64,000 nucleotides of DNA, from the NCBI GenBank assembly GCA_936450465.1, contig OW388297.1:59710581-59774580 (forward strand), read 5' to 3'. How positions within the stretch are numbered: the stretch's first letter is position 1; the number at the start of each line of letters is the position of its first letter. The stretch is from Gibbula magus (lineage: Eukaryota; Mollusca; Gastropoda; Trochida; Trochidae). This document shows, in pieces, positions 1 to 11,639 of the stretch. The notes below the pieces were generated by a model. That model ran no database searches. It was given only the letters and a program-made list of their open reading frames with translations, and was not told the origin of the DNA. The position numbers and the translations under genes were made by a program.

Positions 1-935
1 TGTAGGCAGTATATTTGGGTATGCGTCAGAGGTCTGGGGTTTCCATAAAGGCGTTAACATTGAGAAATTACACTTGGATTTCTGTAAAAGATTACTGTGA
101 GTTAAGAAATGTACAAGAAATGCTACGGTTAATGCAGAACAAGGTCGATTTCCTCTTATATATCTGAGACAGTTTAATATGATCAAATGTTGTGCAAGCT
201 CTTACATACAAAAACAAAATTGCTATGAACGTTTATATGAGGAAGTGGAGACTCGTGGTTATGATAATTGGGCGTATCTATAGACTATATTGGCTAACAT
301 TGGTTTTAATGAATTTTTGCTGAGGCAAGAAATATCTCCTACACAGCTACATGTTGTCAAACAGCGAAAATTAGATCAGGCATCACAATATATATTTAGT
401 AATTTAGCTAATTCATCAAAATCTGCTATATATAGAAATATCATCGATGATTGTACATTGCAATATTATCTTTGTAAACCGATCCCTTATTTATATAGAA
501 AGCATTTAGCGAAATTTCGACTTAGCTCTGATAATCTTGCAATTGAAATCGGTAGATACTATAATGTGAACATTAACGAACGTTTATGGTTTGTAAAGAT
601 AATGTCGAGGATGAATTCCATTTCATTTTATCACGTCCTTAAAATGATTTTAGGAATGCTTACATCAAACCTTATTATTATCGGCGTTCATCTGTATTTA
701 AGCTTGTTAAACTTTTAAGGGTTAAAAATGTTAAAGAATTGTGTTACCTAGGGAGATGTGTACATTAAGCTTGCTCTTTAAGGAATGAAATGAGTGTAAG
801 TAATAAGTGATTTTCTGTGCATTCCCCCCAATATATCCATTTATAATCATTGTTTAGTCTTTACCCACCTGTACGAATTTCCGTCTTCGTTATTTACTGC
901 TTATCTGTAAAGATAAACGAAATAAAGAATCCTAT
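1..935 (+). mobile_element. LINE 3'-end fragment (decayed)
   Basis: This is the C-terminal part and 3' UTR of a non-LTR retrotransposon ORF2, broken by frameshifts and stops. At the left edge a reading frame shows the post-RT motif YASEVWGF. A later frame (290-718) carries YRKHLAKFRLSSDNLAIEIGR, typical of the C-terminal region after the RT in mollusc LINEs; past about 595 the homology shifts frame. The fragment is cut by the window edge. An AATAAAG-like signal near 920 fits the 3' end. The copy at 10,800-18,470 is the same family: the residues before the FRLS motif (IIDDCTLQYYL) align with IIDTCTLQYYL there. Family within CR1/L2/RTE-like LINEs not settled. Confidence 0.75.
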
Positions 936-944
936 CTTCAGATT

Positions 945-1260
945 TGTTATTTGTTATTTGAAAGCCTTAATCCATCTTTGACTGTGAATTTTGACGCTTT
1001 AAAGGGTAAATTTGTAGAAATAGATATTGATTATTGATTTTTACAACTCTGGGATGATAGGGGGCAAATTCATGGAAATAAGTTTTAAAATTTTTTAATT
1101 GAAGACGAGGTACATTTTCTTACAACATGTAATTTAAATTCAGACATTAGAAAACCTCTTTGGAACCACTCCTCGTCTCTTGATCCAAATTTCCCCCATC
1201 TGTGAGCTACAGATAAACTCATATCTCTAATGAATCATAATCTGAATCACTCAGTTGCCG
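945..1260 (+). mobile_element. Second short LINE C-terminal fragment
   Basis: Conceptual translation across stops and frameshifts gives PSLTVNFDALKGKF, then EDEVHFLTTCNLNSDIRK and FPHLSATDKLISLMNH. This is the zinc-knuckle-like C-terminal region seen at the end of many LINE ORF2 proteins (E-D-E-x-H-F-L-x-x-C). It directly follows the previous fragment but is a separate relic, because the first already ends in a 3' UTR. Not functional. Confidence 0.55.
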
Positions 1261-1344
1261 CTTTAATTTAAGAAAATGATTAGACTTAGACTCACACATA
1301 ATATTTTATAATTTTGTATTTTAATCATTGTCTATATACTACTT

Positions 1345-1740
1345 GTAGACACATCGCATCAGAGGACGTGGGTTCGAATCCCGCATCGGACTCGGCCAGA
1401 AAAAGTACAAGAATTTGTACTATTGAAGGTAGTGTTATCCCAAATATAAACATGTTATATTTCTTCACTGGAAAGTATTTCTTATGTATTCAGCCTAGGG
1501 AGCTGCGCCGATTTACGTCTATCAGAGGGGTATTGAATGTTAAAATTAGCTTAACTATCGATTGTTGGACCTCGATTTTTGTCGAGGCGAAATGGTCATG
1601 TGGTAAGCTGTTGGTACAGTCAATGCTGGTGATAGATGCCTTACTCTGAGGGTTGGAATCCCACATTGGCCCGAAAAAGTACAAGCATTTGTACTATTGA
1701 ATGTTATTGTAGTGTTATCCCAAATATAACCATGTTATAA
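1345..1740 (+). repeat. Two tandem tRNA-like SINE fragments sharing a 3' hairpin
   Basis: Two imperfect copies (about 1,345-1,465 and 1,575-1,740). Each has a pol III B-box-like stretch (GTTCGAATCCC near 1,372; the degenerate GTTGGAATCCC near 1,652). Each is followed about 25 nt later by a perfect hairpin, AGTACAA...TTTGTACT (1,404-1,421 and 1,679-1,696), and then by a shared tail containing TAGTGTTATCCCAAATATA. The second copy also has an A-box-like segment after 1,590. Interpreted as a tRNA-derived SINE; no target duplication was seen. Confidence 0.5.
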
Positions 1741-1979
1741 CATATCAACATCAAATACTTATCTGTCGTCTACTCTTAGTTAAGTTAGATTGTGTTTTAA
1801 TAAAATGATTTTAAAGAGCGTCTTCTCACTTTGTTTTTAATGTCAACTCGTGTTTTCTCAACTGCAATGGAATTATGTATTATAAATTTATCTCTTGTGT
1901 GTTACTGCACTGAGTGTGTTAATCCTATTTTCTTACTTGTTAATGAGCTGAATTTAAGAAATGTATATACATATATAAG
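1741..1979. other. No feature recognised
   Basis: AT-rich sequence with an AATAAAATG stretch near 1,798. Nothing coding or repetitive could be supported here. Confidence 0.4.
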
Positions 1980-1984
1980 GCAAC

Positions 1985-2430
1985 ATGGAATCCATCTCAC
2001 CACCAAAATGGCTGGATTGCGCAAATTGGAGTATCTTCTGTCGGCGTGAGGGGCACCTCAAATTCTTCTGGATGGGTATATCTTCACAAGAAACAAGATT
2101 AGACAGAGCTGCACTCACTGAAGGTGTATGATGAAGAAATGTTCCACTGTCGGGGATTTCGTCCGAACACAGACAGCACAACCATGCACCTGATGACAAG
2201 GACAACAAGTAGAAATTTGTCAGCGAGCTTCGCAAGAGGGCACGAGATGAGACAACACAGATGCATACGTTGTACAACGAGCAGGTGGAGGTCATCCGCC
2301 GGATAGAGATGGTGGACAGGGCAAGGCTTAAGCAGATGAACTTCGGAGCAGCTCCCCCCAGCCGCAAGAGGATGTACAGAGAGATAGAAAACAGGCTTCA
2401 AAGATTGAAGGACATGTTTTCTCGTTGAGA
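1985..2430 (+). pseudogene. FLYWCH/MULE-type gene relic
   Basis: One + frame, interrupted by stops near 2,130 and 2,210, reads QHNHAPDDKDNK, then KFVSELRKRARDET, then PPSRKRMYREIENRLQRLK ending at a TGA near 2,427. The H-x-H-x-P followed by a basic helix K-F-x-x-x-L-[RK]-x-R-A resembles the end of a FLYWCH zinc finger and the linker after it in Mutator-like transposases and domesticated FLYWCH proteins. The upstream part (PKWLDCANW, RREGHLKF) could be the decayed zinc-finger start. No catalytic domain follows. The family call rests on motif resemblance only. Confidence 0.4.
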
Positions 2431-2486
2431 AAAGACTCATCTGCAGTATTAGGATGCTGTGTCACACATCGTGAAACATGGATGAA

Positions 2487-2525
2487 CTGAATTGAACTGT
2501 GAACTGAACTGAACTGAACTGCACT
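2487..2525. repeat. (GAACT)n short tandem repeat
   Basis: About seven imperfect copies of a 5-bp GAACT unit (TGAATTGAACTGTGAACTGAACTGAACTG...). Confidence 0.8.
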
Positions 2526-3000
2526 GTAAATAACTATTACATGTAGGTGAAATGTAAATATGTCAAACATATTTATGTGAAATGTATCAGATGTTAAATA
2601 TGTCATATGTATATTTGCCAAATATGCTGCTAAACATATATTGAAAGGTGATTTATCAATGTTATTTAAATAAATACTCACTTTCGAATACATTGTTTTG
2701 TCTTTTATTTGGACTGGTCTATTACAATGAATAGATAAAAAGCAGTAACCAGCTGTGCACCGAACCGTTAATGGGTTTTTTAAGGCGTCTGTCAGCTGCA
2801 TGTCTGTGTGTTGGGTGGTCACCCTCAAGTATACTGCTTAGTAAACAGAGGCACAATTTTTCTGACACCACTCTGAAGATATTTGCATTTAAGAGCTTCA
2901 ACTTTATATTCTGTTACCTGTGAGTACAGTGTTTGCTCGGTGTTCGCGATGAACACGTTTTGTTCATGTTCATGTTCATGTTCACTTGTGGATCAAAGGA
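2526..3000. other. No gene recognised
   Basis: AT-rich, with TGAAATGTA/AATATGTCA-like repetitions (2,545-2,640) and a short ATGTTC repeat at 2,961-2,985. No coding signal or element boundary seen. Confidence 0.4.
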
Positions 3001-4640
3001 AATATAAATTGTGAGTAAATATAAGTATTCAGGTCTGTGGTTCCATGAACACCTTGATATCAATTTTACTGTGAAGGAAATAGCTAAATCTGCCAACAGA
3101 GCTCAATCAAGTCTACAAGAACAATATTTCATATGATACCTTCACCAAGCTTTATAAATCACTGGTTCAGCCAATATTGAATTATGGTGCATCAATCTGG
3201 GGATTTAATGAATTTAGTGTGATCAACTCTGTACAAAACAGAGCATGCAGAATGTTTCTTGGAGTGAGCAGGAATACATCAAACTGTGCTGTGAGAGGAG
3301 AGCTAGGGTGGAAAAGCTGTGTTACTAAACAGAGGATTCCAATATTTCGCCTCTACTCTAGAATCATCAATAACAACAGAATCATTTTAGATTCTTTGAC
3401 TAGCTGGTCAAAGAGAATACAATCATCTTGGTGGTCAAGAGTTATCTCCCTTGGGAAAAAACTGGACATTAATCTAAATGAAGCAGCAACTCTATCATCT
3501 TCATCCTTTATCTCTAGAGTTAAAGAGAGACTTCATATATTAGACAGTGAAATGTGGTGTTGCTCTCTATGGAATGATAAGAATAAACTTAATGGAAATA
3601 AACTGCGAACATATAGAACTTATACGAAAAATCTCCTCCCAGAAAACTATCTCCTACATCACATTCCTAGGTATAAGAGAAAATATTTAGCTAAGCTCAG
3701 ATGTGGTTCTTTGGGCCTATCGATTGAAACAGGACGCTATACACGGCCAGTTACACCTTTTAACCAACGTAAATGCCCCTTCAGTGACACTTTGGGAGAC
3801 GAAATACATTTTCTCATTGACTGACCTGCATATGATGACATTAGATATCCCCTGTTTCAGAGTACTGCTCTACAAGATGACTTTGTAAACCTCTCTTCTG
3901 CTGAGAAAAACATTATATTAATGCATCGTGATAACATTAAATATGTATTGTCTGAATGTGCTTTTAATATGTATATGCGTAGAAATAATTTTATTAAATG
4001 CAAAACTTTAACAAAAATGGATGCCTGATTGGTGAGGGACGAATGTGGTTGAATAAGATATTTTACACTTTTGTTTGAAGTGAGTGTGTATATGTACAGT
4101 TGAACTATATGGATGTGTGTATATCTGTATGGCTGATATAAATGTATGTATGCAGTATAGGCTATAACTGTATGTCTGCTATAAATGTATGTATGTAAAC
4201 ATGTTTGAATTTTAATATATATGTATGAATGCCATGTATGTATTTATGTTCGTACGGCTTGTATGTATGTTTGTATATATGGCTTTTTATGTATGTGTAT
4301 GGCTTGTATGTATGTATGGCTTGTATGTATCTTTGTATGTATGTATGTATGTATGTATAGCTTGTATGTAAGTATTGTTTGTATGTATGTATGTATGTAT
4401 GGTTTGTATGTATGTGTATGGCTTGTATGTATGTATGGATATGGCTTGTATGTATGTATGTATGTGTGGGTCAATTTATTTATTTATTTAATTTTATTTT
4501 ATTTTTCTTATATTTTAAATGGATATATTTTAGTGTTTAGTGTCTCATAGACCTAATGGCCGGGTGCTGTTTTAATCTGTATTTATATTTGTGTATATGT
4601 ACTATGTAACCCAGCACGTGACACTTTAATAAATAACTCT
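3001..4640 (+). mobile_element. LINE 3' end: ORF2 C-terminus plus long 3' UTR
   Basis: Upstream, a broken frame reads WFHEHLDINF and AKSANRA; then a frame open from 3,177 to 3,824 carries the post-RT signature YGASIWGF. Further on come NKLRTYRTY, YKRKYLAKLR and IETGRYTRP, ending near a C-x-x-H-like knuckle broken by a stop at 3,822. Homology continues out of frame to about 4,020. The 3' UTR contains a GTAT microsatellite and ends near 4,640 with TTAATAAATAA and a CT run. It shares NKLRTYRT...ETGRYT with the LINE at 54,070-55,020 (-), so both belong to one group. It lacks the endonuclease and RT, so it is a 5'-truncated dead copy. Confidence 0.75.
4215..4470. repeat. (GTAT)n microsatellite
   Basis: Imperfect GTAT/TATG array interrupted by GGCTT blocks at fairly regular spacing, inside the LINE 3' UTR. 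Open frames across it (T-H-T-Y-I-H) are low-complexity artefacts. Confidence 0.9.
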
Positions 4641-4654
4641 CTCTCTAAAGGGCA

Positions 4655-4800
4655 TTTAGAAGTGGTATACATAAGAACATGAAGATATTCTGGATAACAA
4701 CTTCTTTAATGTGAAAATACACGACGTTTCAGAGTACATTCTCACTCCTTCATCATGTGGAATGATCGTCATGTTGATTGATTGATTGCCTGATTAAAGT
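4655..4800 (-). repeat. Penelope-like 3' tail with hammerhead-like motif
   Basis: On the minus strand 4,757-4,720 reads ATGATGA, a GAGT/ACTC stem with an 8-nt loop, then GAAACGTCG, followed by an AAGAAGTTGT stretch (about 4,695-4,710) also seen in the Penelope-like 3' ends at 17.5 and 51.7 kb. The hammerhead core would be CUGANGA...GAAA; here its first C is A, so cleavage activity is doubtful. Interpreted as a relic of the terminal part of a Penelope-like element. Confidence 0.45.
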
Positions 4801-4879
4801 AAAGTCATTGCCCAATATTTGTTTCGTCTGTCATTTCTCAAATTAATGTGTATTACATAACGCATGTATATTTACATGA

Positions 4880-5271
4880 ATCTCTATCCGTATGCTTCAC
4901 CTTCCGTTGTCTATTTGGAACTGCGCCTACATAATTATCGAGTCTTCTTTCTATATACAAACCGCCTCGTTCACTTCGTTCACAAGACAAAACCTCCTTG
5001 TGGTCCCTAGATCCAGAACAGTGCAGTATGGTAATAGATCATTTGTCTACGCAGCACCGGCGGCCTGGAAAGACTTTCACAGAATCTCAGAGACTGTATT
5101 GACTTTACCACCATCAAATCACAGCTCAAAACACGTTTGTTCCGAGAGGCTGTGACTGACATATTCCTTCATTCATTCTTTGTGCGGCTTGAGCATGATA
5201 ATCATAGATAATAGCGCGTTATAAATATGTTATGAGGATGAGGATGATGATGATGATGATGATGATAATAC
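4880..5271 (+). mobile_element. LINE 3' end with (GAT)n tail
   Basis: Translation with one or two frameshifts gives LLSIYKPPRSLRSQDK, LVVPRSRTVQYGNRSF, YAAPAAW and FKSQLKTRLFREAV followed by a stop. This is the conserved C-terminal tail (VPRSRT...YG.R.F...AP..WN.LP) found in many CR1/L2-type and related LINEs. The copy ends after a short 3' UTR in GGATGAGGATGATGATGATG, a microsatellite tail of the kind these elements use instead of poly(A). 5'-truncated, not functional. Confidence 0.75.
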
Positions 5272-8200
5272 AGGAGTTCGAAATGTTAACACTGTGACAA
5301 CATTTTGTCACTTGAGATCTGTATTTTGCATCTTTATCTAAAACGACGTCCAGTGTATGGAATATATCTAATTCAGACGACACTTGATGAAGATATCATT
5401 TTAATATTGATATGCGTATTTTCGACTCATCAAGTCTTTTCAAAAGTAATTGATTTCACACAGCATTTCAGTGTTGGCTGAAGTGTTTTTATATACATTT
5501 ACTTCATGTGTGACCTCATTCAACTCAATCTATATTCCACATGGAAAGACTGAAGATTGCACAAGCTAAGAATATCATAATGGCTTTAAACCAGCTAAAG
5601 AGAAGCAGCGAATAGGTGAACATGAACCTTTACCGAGAACTGTGTTCAGTAACACTACAGCTGATCCTGCCTTATTTAATTGAAGGACAATGACTGAATA
5701 GGATGGAAGTATGACTCAACATGACCTCGACGATTACGCCAAGCGGCACTATGGTTCACACCTTGAAATACAGGAGGACAAAGCCGTGGAGATGGAGACA
5801 TATCGACTACGCACATCACAAATGAAAACATGGCGGAGGAAGCTTAAAAAGAGGGTTATATCGAGGTGTTTTTTGTGGAAACGAAATTCGAGAGGATATT
5901 CCTGTTCACATCAATATGTTATTAATACATGATTAAAACACATAAATGAGACGAAGACGTTATATTTTACAACTTGATGAAGACAAGCGCACATTTGTTG
6001 AAAAATAAAACTGAAGCCATTCATCGGCGCTGCGAGTGTGGAAAACTTTGCTACCGCCAACAGCATATATTGTTTATTAGTATTATTATATTTTATGTGT
6101 AAATCTGTAAATATTCTATCAGTGTGTTTGTTTGGTAATTAAAAAAGTTGTCAAATCTGGTTAAATATGGGGATGGTAGTATTAGTGGTAAGGGTGGTGA
6201 TAAGTTACGCACAACTGTACTTTTTAAGTTGATCGTCCACCGAGAAGAGCTCTCGCTTTGTTTAGATGTGGAGTAGCGCCGTTGTAAGTTGAAACTGGTC
6301 GTTACACTGGGTGTCCTTTATATGAAAAAAACTTTTACAACTTAAAACACTTTACTGTGGTTTTAAAGCGTTAGACATGATGATCCTGTCTGTCATACGA
6401 CTGTCTGTTATACGACTGTCTGTTATACGACTGTCTGTTATACGACTCCGATATCGATGCTAAATTATATATGCTTGAAATCGGAAATGTCAAAACCGAA
6501 CGTTTATTTTGTATGGTGAATTTGAAGGATATGCTATCAGCATGCATGTGTCCATAATTACTAGTTTTACGCATTAAAGAACCTGGAAAATCATTTTGTA
6601 TTCTATTTTAATCAATGTATTTATACAGACAATACTTTTAACTGTAAATACTGAAAATTTGGTGGCGATGGGATTTCTCATTAATGAGATATTAATGTTT
6701 AAAGTGAGTAAACATTTGACTGCTGAAGACCTTAATCGTTAAAAAGCCCTTCAGTGGGTGCGCGGGACTAGCTCTACTGCGCATGCCCAAAGCAGGCTGG
6801 TGACGTCATAGTCAGAATACAACTGTGGATAGTAGTGATAACTCAGTGTTGTGATAGGTGAATTATGTATTCACTGCGAAGGAGCAATTCCTTCTTCACT
6901 CGTTTCCTCAACTGAAAGGCAGAGTTTTGATTTTCCCCTCGGAGGATAACAGTTTTGAAAAAATACTTTGTTAACAATATAAAATACCGAATAACGACCG
7001 TAACAAGCCGGGCTGGATGTTACCATCAACAACAACATAATTGTTACAATCGACATCAAGAGCTTTTCGTATTTACTGTCCAGTAACATCTTGTCATTTA
7101 AAAAGTATTCTATTTTACATATGACACTTATATTTATTTGTTTCACGAGCCGATCAACTACGAAAGTCGAAGAAATTAAGTCAAGGGAGCGAACTCCGTT
7201 GTTACCCGTTAAACAATAAAATTGGGATCGGGTCGCGGAAATAGGATTTTAGATATTTTTAATTTGGACTTCCCATCTTAAGATCGAATTGGGTGCATTA
7301 AAGTATTAATATGATATGAATTGTAGTGATAAAATATTTCTGTACATTATAAAGTTCAAACATATTCAATGACAATTCAATTTGATGCTTATTTATTTGA
7401 CTTATTGACCTCGATTCATTTGTTTTCCTCGCGGAGTCGATTAATGTATTGTATATTTGGCTACAACGTTGATTTAAAGACAACTTAATTGGCTAAATAG
7501 ATAACGTTTGTGAATTATTATTTCAAAATAAAATAATTAATGTTCAACAGTCGTTGTATTTAATATAATACCAAGTTAAAAGGTGTTCTTCTACGTCCAT
7601 TTTTAAATCATCTTTAGTACATAGTACATTTAGTACATTAAAGTTAAATAAATATAGATCTTTGGAATATGTATGTCTTGTGTTGTGCAAACCTCAAACG
7701 TTTTAAAGTAAGACAGTTATGTTAAACATTTCGATATGTCTTCTGACACGCTTCTTATATTAATCAAATGTGATGGTTTCAATTAAAAATATCAGTCGTT
7801 CCAGTATCGAGGAAACATGAAGTAAACAAAGTAACATTGTTTTTAGACAGAGTAGACTTTGAGACTATTATGTTGTTTTAGCAATACACCCGAGACGGGG
7901 GCGGGGTCTAATTTGTGTTTATTCAATGCTGCTTGTTAGTTCTCACGTGTCTCAATGTCACGGATGTGGTCCGATTTTCCTTCTGTCACATTCAATACAC
8001 CCCAGTGCTAAATGTAGGTTCACTATTTTTCTGAGCATACGTGGATTTGGTAAAGGACGTATACACAGGGATTATTCGTTTATCTGAACAGGTACGTTGT
8101 TTTGAACCGTTACGTGTCGAAAGTATTCAACATTTAATATACACTTCTTGCTCCAATGTCAATATTGGTTGTACATTGTGGTTTCATCTTGAAAATGAAC

Positions 8201-9400
8201 AACTTAATATATGCTGTATATGTCATTCGAGTTGATACTCGATTTAAATACTTTTATCATGAAAAAAAAACAAATTAGATTTCGATATCTTTTTTGCTTT
8301 GATTTGGTCTTTCATAAATGATATGTATTTATCCAATTAATATTTGTTTTAATCAGTTTGTATTTTAAAATGAATAACTTAAGTTTGTAGCGATCGAATG
8401 AGTTATTTGCTTTTACCAAGTTTCCATCATTCGGAATAGAGGTCGCTCTTCTCCATTTTTCGATGATGGTAGAAACCACTTGCGTAGTGCAACATATCGG
8501 ACGTGACACGAAACGAAGTGAGGCTACCAATATTTACTTTGAAAAAGACAGGTGTTAACAACTAACCTAATTATTTATTTAAAGTGTGTAAAGTATTATT
8601 TTACTACAGTGCTGACTAAGATACAATGCAGATAGATTAAGTCCATTCGTAGTATTTGTTAGATGTCTGATTTGAATAAACAATTGTCTTGCCTGTCTTA
8701 AGATTTCTTCGGCATTATCTTCGATAAACCTACACAAACACATGTTCGAAACAAGAAAAGCTAATCACATTAATGACGTTATGTGTCTCGACTTTGTTTA
8801 ACTATTGACATAACTTAGTAATTGTTGTGACAGATAAAATAGGTGAAAATACGTGACCCCTTCGATTCAATAATGTACACAATAACACTAGTGAGACGCT
8901 CGCTTGGGTTGCCCAGATGCCTAAAGCGTGGCAAGGCGTGATTGGCTAATTGAAACGTTTGCCGACTGTTTTATTGAGTTATTTATTTAAAGGGAATTTT
9001 AAACTATTTTCGATTTGATTTGAACAAAATCAAGTGGTAATGTTATTTTCTTAACTGATGTCATAATCATTTCTTCAAAACATACCCCCTTGAGGTTCCC
9101 GGTACTTTAACTCCACCCACCTCTATCCTTGATTATTTTTGACAATAGATAGCATAAAAAAATAAACAATCCTCTTCATGACTTATTTTTGTTGAAAACA
9201 TAATTAACTCATATATGGCTACGTATTGTATCTAATATTCCTGGTAATTATAGTCGAACATGGCTACTTAATACAGAAATTACTCTAAAAGATCAGTTAA
9301 CCAAAAGTGAAGGAAAGATAAGTTACAACAATAATACAACCTATTCCCATTATTTCGAAAAGAAATGACAAAAGCGTAATAAATTACTTAAATAACTTCA
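5272..9400. other. Gene-poor stretch upstream of the element cluster
   Basis: No conserved coding region recognised. A 73-codon open frame at 5,711-5,932 (+) has a basic C-terminal half but no family resemblance. A palindromic cAMP-response-like octamer TGACGTCA lies at 6,801-6,808 and a GC-box-like GGGGGCGGGG near 7,896. The missing first Wnt6 exon could lie here or left of the window, but no ATG plus hydrophobic leader plus suitable donor was found. Confidence 0.4.
6385..6447. repeat. 15-bp minisatellite
   Basis: Four near-identical copies of a 15-bp unit CTGTCTGTTATACGA, the first with a C for T. Followed by non-repetitive sequence. Confidence 0.85.
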
Positions 9401-9409
9401 TTACAATAA

Positions 9410-9502
9410 TTCTCATACGAATTCACCGAAATATCCTCGTACGAACTGGATCCTCCTACGAAATCACCTCTCCTACGAACCGGTTCCTCCTACGAAATCA
9501 AT
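9410..9502. repeat. Short dispersed tandem motif TCCTACGAA
   Basis: Five related blocks (TCATACGAA, TCGTACGAA and three TCCTACGAA) at spacings of about 17-27 bp, alternating with AATCACC or CTGG/CCGG words. Origin unknown. Confidence 0.5.
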
Positions 9503-9602
9503 GGTTCCCAGTTCGAATGGGCAATATTATACTAAGCTTTTACTTTCATTAGGTGCCTATCTTTTATCACCTAAGTAGATTATTTATTAAAATTAAGAAC
9601 TT

Positions 9603-10610
9603 CTAATTATTTTTGTTTGTCGGTAGATGACGTTGGAGTAAACCCCAAGAAAAAATCATGTCGATAAAGCCTCGGTCCCAACCCACCGTGCGTTGTTTTG
9701 TCCGTACATTTTTTGGGGAGGCCACGTTTCTGAAAAACGTGGGGAGGAAGTGAGAAACGCAGGGCGGTAGCAAAATCAACGCACGTCGCATGCAAGGTGT
9801 AAGTACGTTTCCCGCACGAAATGCCTTGCCGTGATCTGCTACGTGCTTACAACGTTCTTACACCTTGCGTGTGACGTACGATTGCCACGTTATCGTACGG
9901 GTGCCGTACTTACATGTGCTGCACACGCACGATGTCCTTACTTACACGCACGGTGTAAGTGCGTGCAAGTGCACTGAATTTAAGTTTTTCAACCCGATTT
10001 CAGGCACCAAGGGGGTAGGGGTATAGGGCGACCTTCAGAGGTTCTCTATCTAGTGCTGCTGCCTCAAGATGACGCCCATTCAACTCAGAGACTCCCGCTT
10101 TTGATGCTGCAAGAGCAGCTTCAAATGGCAGCGCATAATTACTGTAGAAAAAAGCGGGCACAACGTACGTTGTACTTGCGGAGCAAGTGCTTACTCGGCA
10201 CTGGCAACGTGAGTGTTGCATGCTTATTTGTCAGTTTAACTGGGGAAGTGTAGAGTAAGCACGGACGACGCACTGAAAACGCACTTGCAACGTGCGGAGC
10301 ACGCACGTGCTAAGTGTGTCGTCCGTGGAGTATGTGTCTATGTGAAAAACTTAAAACACGCACAGAGTCCGTGCGTCGTGCGCACAGTGTCCGTAGAGTG
10401 CGAGCACGGAAGTCGTACTTGTGAAAAATACGCAGTCGCACGCACCTCGCACGCAGCGAAAGTTCTGCATGCACTAAAACCGCTACGGCGTGTGTGCGTG
10501 CTCCCAAATCCGTACAGTGTCGGTACTTACAACGTACGGCTACCACTATTTTACTCACGTTTTTGCACGTGGACAGCACGTACTTGCAAGTACGGCGGGT
10601 TGTGACCGCC
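9603..10610. repeat. CpG- and palindrome-rich block, probably an element of unknown class
   Basis: A sharp island of ACGT, GCAC, CGTAC and TTACAA words in AT-rich surroundings, with many undepleted CpGs. Inverted pairs include a 16-nt arm at 9,793-9,808 pairing with 9,851-9,866 (one mismatch), ACTTACAC/GTGTAAGT around a GCACG loop near 9,945, AACGTACGTT at about 10,162, and the perfect 14-nt palindrome GTACTTGCAAGTAC near 10,583. Open frames in it (for example 10,053-10,253 and 10,285-10,605) are low in hydrophobic order and resemble nothing known. No outer terminal repeat or target duplication was found. It may be a non-autonomous DNA transposon. Confidence 0.4.
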
Positions 10611-10794
10611 GCTTTATGCAGATGAATTTCACTGTATTTTTCCCTCTCCTACTTTTAACGAAAAAGATTGTTCCATCAAGACTGCTAACTTCTCAATTAT
10701 CGTATCTTATAGACTATAACTGTTTGCCACATTAGATTTTATTGTTTTGAATCATATGTTTTCAATAATGTTTTATCATCTGGTTTTTCCCTTC

Positions 10795-11124
10795 TTCTTG
10801 GTCATCAGCAGTCATTGTGCCTGTGTTTAAAAAGGGTTATGTGAGAGACCCGAATAATTATCGTAGTATGAGCCTTGTGAGTTGCTTTGGGAAGCTATTT
10901 ACCTCAATTTTAAACCAACGACTTCTTTCTTTGTCATCATTGGGCTAATCAGGTTGAAACAATATTGACATCTATTGGTATTGGTTTTGCAGAAATATGG
11001 TACAAACAAGAATTGCATCAGCATATTTTACCAGTTATCAAGCGACGAATTAATGACCAAGCCGTTCAATTTATATTTAGTCAGATACCTACATTAAGGA
11101 AATGTGTTATTTATAAGCATATTA
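10795..11124 (+). mobile_element. LINE relic, left part (split by the DIRS element)
   Basis: Two LINE pieces joined by an internal deletion. First an RT segment reads FKKGYVRDPNNYRSMSLVSC (10,827-10,887; the K-x-G-x-x-x-x-x-N-Y-R-x-x-x-L motif). Then, from about 10,950, the C-terminal region reads IKRRINDQAVQFIFSQI and KCVIYKHI. The reading stops at the DIRS insertion and resumes at 17,436 with IDTCTLQYY, then after a second insertion at 18,002 with LTKSIPITYRKYLSKFRLS. Same family as the fragment at 1-935. Confidence 0.75.
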
Positions 11125-11140
11125 TTTAATATACTCTCCG

Positions 11141-11277
11141 TGATAGTTAACAATATGCCCAATTATCCTAATCTGTCTAATCCCGACAATCTTTACACAG
11201 ATAAAAGACAGAGTTATCGCTCAAGTGAACTGCACTCACCACTCACCGGCAGGTGGCCTACCTTATATGGTCATTGC
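11141..11277 (+). repeat. DIRS left inverted terminal repeat
   Basis: 137 bp, essentially the exact reverse complement of 17,255-17,391. The outermost 20 bp at each end are only similar (CTCTCCG on the left, the complement of CACCGTTG on the right), which is the usual DIRS situation where the extreme ends are copied from the internal complementary region. Confidence 0.93.
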
Positions 11278-11639
11278 TTTTCTGTCGGCCATCGAAGCAT
11301 GTTGTGTTTTGATAGCTCTCTAATTCGATAGTAATAAGACTATTGTCTCGACTTTGTTCTCTTTCTCAGTTGTGTTTTCTGTCTGAGGTTGGGTAGACTG
11401 CCTCTCGCGAAGTGGTCTCTCTCCTTTAGACAGGTTAGTGGTTGTTGACTGCGGTTGACGTGTCAGCTGTTGTCAATTTCGGAGTGCTCGTTCTGCACGT
11501 GCGGTCCGTGCAGGTCGGTGATCTCGGGGCCGCTCGCGCGTGCCGCCTGTCCCTTGCGCTTGGCGCGGGGGTCATACCGCTTGCCCTCCTGTTTCTGCTG
11601 TAGCGATTGACGCTTGCCGTCTGCGCTTGATTGCTCTTG

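Noticed and set aside
4221..4550. Cys/Tyr/Met-rich 109-codon frame
   Set aside because: Reading of the GTAT microsatellite.
6871..7146. Minus-strand frame with a hydrophobic segment (IMLLLMVTSS) as a missing signal-peptide exon
   Set aside because: Wrong strand for Wnt6, no convincing donor at the right phase, and no homology; hydrophobic stretches are common in AT-rich DNA.
8020..8050. First Wnt6 exon ending at TTTG|GTAAAG near 8,050
   Set aside because: The phase-matching frame upstream hits a stop within about 40 nt and has no ATG or hydrophobic leader.
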